A stretch of DNA of 39,908 nt from Pseudomonadota bacterium (GTDB lineage Bacteria > Pseudomonadota > Gammaproteobacteria > GCA-001735895), in contig JADFJT010000013.1 in the NCBI GenBank assembly GCA_022566015.1, positions 1-39,908 on the forward strand, in the 5' to 3' direction. Positions within the stretch are counted from its first letter, which is position 1. Each line of letters opens with the position of its first letter. The notes beneath the pieces were generated by a model that worked only from the letters and a program-made list of their open reading frames with translations, made no database searches and was not told the origin of the DNA. Below are positions 37,158-39,908 of this stretch, one piece after another. The position numbers and the translations under genes are program-made.

Positions 37158-37826
37158 TTACCAGTCTTCCAGGGCCTGATTCGCTGATTCGTTGGCTGGC
37201 CTTACCACGATTCCAGATTGCGATATCGAAAGCCGATACCTCGCACCATGTTTCATTGGAACAAATACACTTTGCCCAAAGTAAGCGTCCAGAAAGGGTA
37301 GTTTAGATTTCATCAGCTGCTTCAATTTCCAAATATTGATTCCTTTTTGCTGTCCCGACAACTGGTAGGCGCTCGGTGCCAGTGAATTAGCCTGTTCTAT
37401 GTTGGAGTAACGCCCACTTAGGCGTTCGAGTTGATAGTAGCTGTCCAGGCCAATGATGTTGGCCCATCCTTTCCATTTAAGAATTCGCACATCAAGGCGC
37501 CACTCGTCACCTGACAACTGAAAATCATCCTGCCCATTCACTATCACAGACTGGTCCGTATTAATGAATTCGAGTAGAAATTTTTGCTCCGCAACCTGTT
37601 TGATTGATATCTCGGCAATATCCTTTTCAAAGACTAGTCGGTTATAGGTATTTAAATTGGAGAAAGCCAGCAGCGATACAACAAGAATAAGTAACACAAT
37701 CATAGTCAGCATACCGTGCAGACTACCAGTGATAATTTTTCGGTCCTTTATCCTGCTTAAAGTCAGCGAAATTAGAATCACAACCAGAATACCGAGAGCA
37801 ATAACTAGATACCCGAATGGATTCAT
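37158..37826 (-). CDS. Conserved hypothetical membrane-anchored protein
   Basis: Protein of 222 aa that I cannot name with a function. Two transmembrane helices (about residues 5-23 and 37-56) form an N-terminal hairpin, followed by a soluble domain of about 160 residues with mixed beta and helix, probably periplasmic. I recall similar gammaproteobacterial proteins annotated loosely as multidrug or cation transporters, but nothing here supports transport. It converges with folE2 (10-nt gap). The 227 nt between its start and the MBL gene upstream show nothing I recognise. Confidence 0.75.
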   Translation of the reverse strand: MNPFGYLVIALGILVVILISLTLSRIKDRKIITGSLHGMLTMIVLLILVVSLLAFSNLNTYNRLVFEKDIAEISIKQVAEQKFLLEFINTDQSVIVNGQDDFQLSGDEWRLDVRILKWKGWANIIGLDSYYQLERLSGRYSNIEQANSLAPSAYQLSGQQKGINIWKLKQLMKSKLPFLDAYFGQSVFVPMKHGARYRLSISQSGIVVRPANESANQALEDW

Positions 37827-38053
37827 AGCCCAACGATCAAAAACTTGCTCTGGCCAGAAGTACTAATCCTGGATAACTCAGCTGGGTGTGAAAAAGACGG
37901 GTAATGTCCTGGCGTTCGTAGTGAAATTAAGATATTCGTAACCATCTTATTGGTGATGAAGAGGTTTTCAAGTTTGCTGGGCACGTCAATAGTTCGCCTG
38001 AAAGTGCCTACATTTGGTAAGAAGTCTTTCGTAATCCAACTGCATTTTCCAGC

Positions 38054-38809
38054 TTAGACCGTGATCCACCCAAACCCAGATTCCTGGTCGGCCAATACTG
38101 GGCTCGGAATGTCGTCGAGCTGACTCAACTGTTGTGAAACAATAGTCGGGCAATTATTTTTTGCTGATATGTGCCCGGCTATCAAACATTTCAGACTCGA
38201 GGTATCTATCTGGCGCAACAGCTTGAGTGACTGATCGTTCGATAAATGGCCGAGGTCGCCTGATACTCGTTGCTTGACTGGAAAGGGATAGGGCCCAGTA
38301 TCGAGCATCGTCTGGTCGTAATTAAATTCTAGCAGCAATCCGTCCAGATGATCATAAGCCTGAATAATATGGGCGGTAATATGCCCCGTATCGGTCAAAA
38401 TTCCCAACCGTTTCCCACTGGCAACGTGGTGAAACACATACTGAACCGGTTCGCCTGCATCGTGCGGAACGGTGACGGGCAAAATGTCGAAACAGCCAAT
38501 TTTAATCGAATGACCTCCGCTAACTACCCGATAAGTAAAGCTACTGTCGAAAACAGCGCGAGCGGTGCCGGTAGTCGACCAGACTGAAATATCGTATCGA
38601 GTGGCAAGCCGTTCCACACCAGCGCCGTGATCTGAATGTTCGTGCGTGAGTAAAATTGCATCGATATTTTCTGGAGCAAGATCAAGTTTTGACAAACGGC
38701 GCTCAAACTGCCGCAGTGAAAAACCACAGTCTATCAAAATAGTCGTCCCTTCGTGACTTACCAGAGTTGCATTGCCCTTGCTGCCACTACCTAAAGACGC
38801 TATTCGCAT
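38054..38809 (-). CDS. MBL-fold metal-dependent hydrolase (YycJ/PhnP-like)
   Basis: Metallo-beta-lactamase-fold protein of 251 aa. It opens MRIASLGSGSKGNATLV, the characteristic YycJ/WalJ-like start. Zinc ligands H56, H58, D60 and H61 are in THEHSDHGAG, later ones in TVPHDAGEP, LTDTGH and the C-terminal GHIS. Homologues include exonuclease-like and cyclic-phosphodiesterase enzymes; the substrate is not known. I start at the ATG at 38809 with GGAG upstream; the longer frame begins with a TTG. It lies downstream of bamC on the same strand with a 226-nt gap. Confidence 0.88.
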   Translation of the reverse strand: MRIASLGSGSKGNATLVSHEGTTILIDCGFSLRQFERRLSKLDLAPENIDAILLTHEHSDHGAGVERLATRYDISVWSTTGTARAVFDSSFTYRVVSGGHSIKIGCFDILPVTVPHDAGEPVQYVFHHVASGKRLGILTDTGHITAHIIQAYDHLDGLLLEFNYDQTMLDTGPYPFPVKQRVSGDLGHLSNDQSLKLLRQIDTSSLKCLIAGHISAKNNCPTIVSQQLSQLDDIPSPVLADQESGFGWITV

Positions 38810-38828
38810 TACTGGCCACTCCAAAATA

Positions 38829-38906
38829 ATTGCTTATTCTGCAATAACCCGGACTTCGGGACATAGCGTCGCCTGTCAATATGGCGATGGATTGCATGTA
38901 TGCAAT
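38829..38906. repeat. Paired ATTGC-N6/7-GCAAT inverted repeats
   Basis: Two inverted repeats with identical arms: ATTGCTTATTCTGCAAT (38829-38845) and ATTGCATGTATGCAAT (38891-38906, a 7-bp arm with 2-nt centre). Centres are about 62 bp apart. They lie just upstream of the MBL gene, the nearer one about 20 nt before its ATG. They look like operator half-sites for a dimeric regulator. No known regulator's site is recognised. Confidence 0.4.
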
Positions 38907-39035
38907 TTTTATGCATCAATGCGAGAATGTAACTCAATAGAACATCTATATAGTCGGCTTAGCCGATGCATGAGCATTTGCCGAGGAACACAAATCTGCC
39001 AAATAAAATTCACTATTAATTTAGCCGCTTATATA

Positions 39036-39908
39036 TTATTTTAGATGTTCGTAAAGCAGGCTCAAAAATTCGATACCTTCGGGTGAGGTTTCAACCTCGC
39101 CGTCGATGTTTTCGATGCTTATCCGAGTTGATTTGTGGCTTTCTTCCGACAATACCAGAACAATCTGCTTTTTTACCGTTTTGGTCTTCGTGGAAAATAG
39201 CGAAAAGAAACCCGTATCTTTCACTTCTATATCCACATTGGTATTAACCCGGATCATGCCATCGTTGCTGAATCCACTTTTAAAGCTAGCCCTAACAACT
39301 TCAAATTTCATGCGTTCCAGCTGATGCAAGGTACGATACCAGGTACGCGAATACTCTTCCCGAACTAGCAAATAAGATTCGTTCTCTCCATAGTCGGTGT
39401 GGAATGAAGCTCTTGGAGCAAAGAGTTTAACGTTTTCCAACTGTTGCTCAACCTGGGCACGCTGCAGACCCAGGTAAATCATCAGGCGCGAAAGCATCTC
39501 TACTTCAAGTTCGGTATCTGACTGGCTAATAATCCATTTGGGACTGCTATATTCCCCAATCTGTTGCGTAGTGAGTTTATATATAAACTCAGTACTCCGG
39601 TGAGTAATATAAATTCGAACGCCTTGTTCGGGGCCATCTCTCGAAATTCGTGTCCTGAATTGATCCTGACTGGTGGACAATTCTTTAGAAGAAAATAATG
39701 AAGCAAAAAACCCCTGTCCGCCTTCTTGCCTGCCCTCTTTACTGAATACCCATTCAGTCTCCATGATGCCAATCACCGGCTCGTCGAGTGCTAATGTAAA
39801 TCCCTCTGATGCCCAGAATTCCCGGATCGACTGGTATAACTCATCGACCGGTGCGTCCAGGCTAAGCCAGTAAAAGTCTGCAAAGCCTTCAATTTTTAAT
39901 GATTCTAC
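39036..39908 (-). CDS. bamC: Outer-membrane assembly lipoprotein BamC, 5' truncated
   Basis: The frame is open to the right window edge, so the signal peptide and lipobox are missing; 290 residues are seen. The visible part contains the two helix-grip domains of BamC: WLSLDAPVDELYQSIREFW then ETEWVF for the first, and a second ending EGIEFLSLLYEHL. The span RDGPEQGVRIYITHRSTEF is also BamC-like. BamC is an accessory subunit of the BAM complex that inserts beta-barrel proteins. The GTG at 39776 is internal, not the start: 44 further in-frame codons precede it. Confidence 0.85.
   Translation of the reverse strand, partial: VESLKIEGFADFYWLSLDAPVDELYQSIREFWASEGFTLALDEPVIGIMETEWVFSKEGRQEGGQGFFASLFSSKELSTSQDQFRTRISRDGPEQGVRIYITHRSTEFIYKLTTQQIGEYSSPKWIISQSDTELEVEMLSRLMIYLGLQRAQVEQQLENVKLFAPRASFHTDYGENESYLLVREEYSRTWYRTLHQLERMKFEVVRASFKSGFSNDGMIRVNTNVDIEVKDTGFFSLFSTKTKTVKKQIVLVLSEESHKSTRISIENIDGEVETSPEGIEFLSLLYEHLK

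Noticed and set aside
38772-39044. 90-codon plus-strand ORF between bamC and the MBL gene
   Set aside because: Overlaps both flanking minus-strand genes; Cys- and Ser-rich translation without family features, so likely a chance frame.

Overview
The window is a chromosomal segment of a gammaproteobacterium outside the enterics. Three gene blocks in gammaproteobacterial order support this: rpsP-rimM-trmD-rplS with ffh, ypjD and corB; xseB-ispA-dxs; and bamC at the right edge. Other choices differ from Escherichia coli: MtaB, FolE2 (GTP cyclohydrolase IB), the small CDP-alcohol-phosphotransferase type of PssA, and a family-4 uracil-DNA glycosylase. I see no phage, insertion sequence, CRISPR array, tRNA or rRNA. 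The segment is core housekeeping DNA with a few small accessory and regulatory oddities. TTG or GTG starts are frequent (ilvI, ung4, cysK, mtaB, corB, pilZ).

Layout: (1) 1-960 is the 3'-truncated front of an O-antigen ligase/polymerase gene on the minus strand, followed upstream by mtaB and a BepA-like metalloprotease. (2) 3983-4693 is a rhodanese plus TusA pair. (3) 4869-11148 is the branched-chain amino-acid block ilvI-ilvH-ilvC, then pssA, then leuA; a leucine-rich leader peptide precedes leuA. (4) 11167-15013 holds ung4-rimI and prfC plus a DUF3187 outer-membrane protein. (5) 15293-20344, minus strand, runs htpG, PilZ, FAD oxidoreductase, degenerate HDOD protein, hslR, GGCT-like, with a heat-shock-type promoter before htpG. 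(6) 20528-21007 is a chimeric sensor-kinase remnant, then cysK. (7) 22268-28681, minus strand, holds a TPR envelope protein, rplS/trmD/rimM/rpsP, ffh and a cAMP-phosphodiesterase-like MBL enzyme. (8) 28988-37147, plus strand, is ypjD-corB-radA, xseB-ispA-dxs, cspA and folE2. (9) 37158-39908, minus strand, holds a small membrane protein, an MBL hydrolase and the 5'-truncated bamC.

The best candidate for an undescribed system is the leuA leader (9387-9600). A promoter-like pair is followed by a 34-codon ORF with ten leucine codons, seven of them in the last ten residues. Codons 26-28 contain CTATCTCT, an exact complement of AGAGATAG, the leuA ribosome-binding site. There is no intrinsic terminator between them. 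The layout predicts leucine-dependent translational attenuation: a ribosome stalled on the Leu codons would mask the anti-RBS and free leuA.

Other points of interest are the in-frame fusion of a substrate-binding N-terminus to a histidine-kinase ATPase tail at 20528, a 121-bp imperfect palindrome between cysK and the TPR gene, a diverged intergenic repeat family (7131, 24133, 26301-26437), and paired ATTGC/GCAAT inverted repeats near the right edge.
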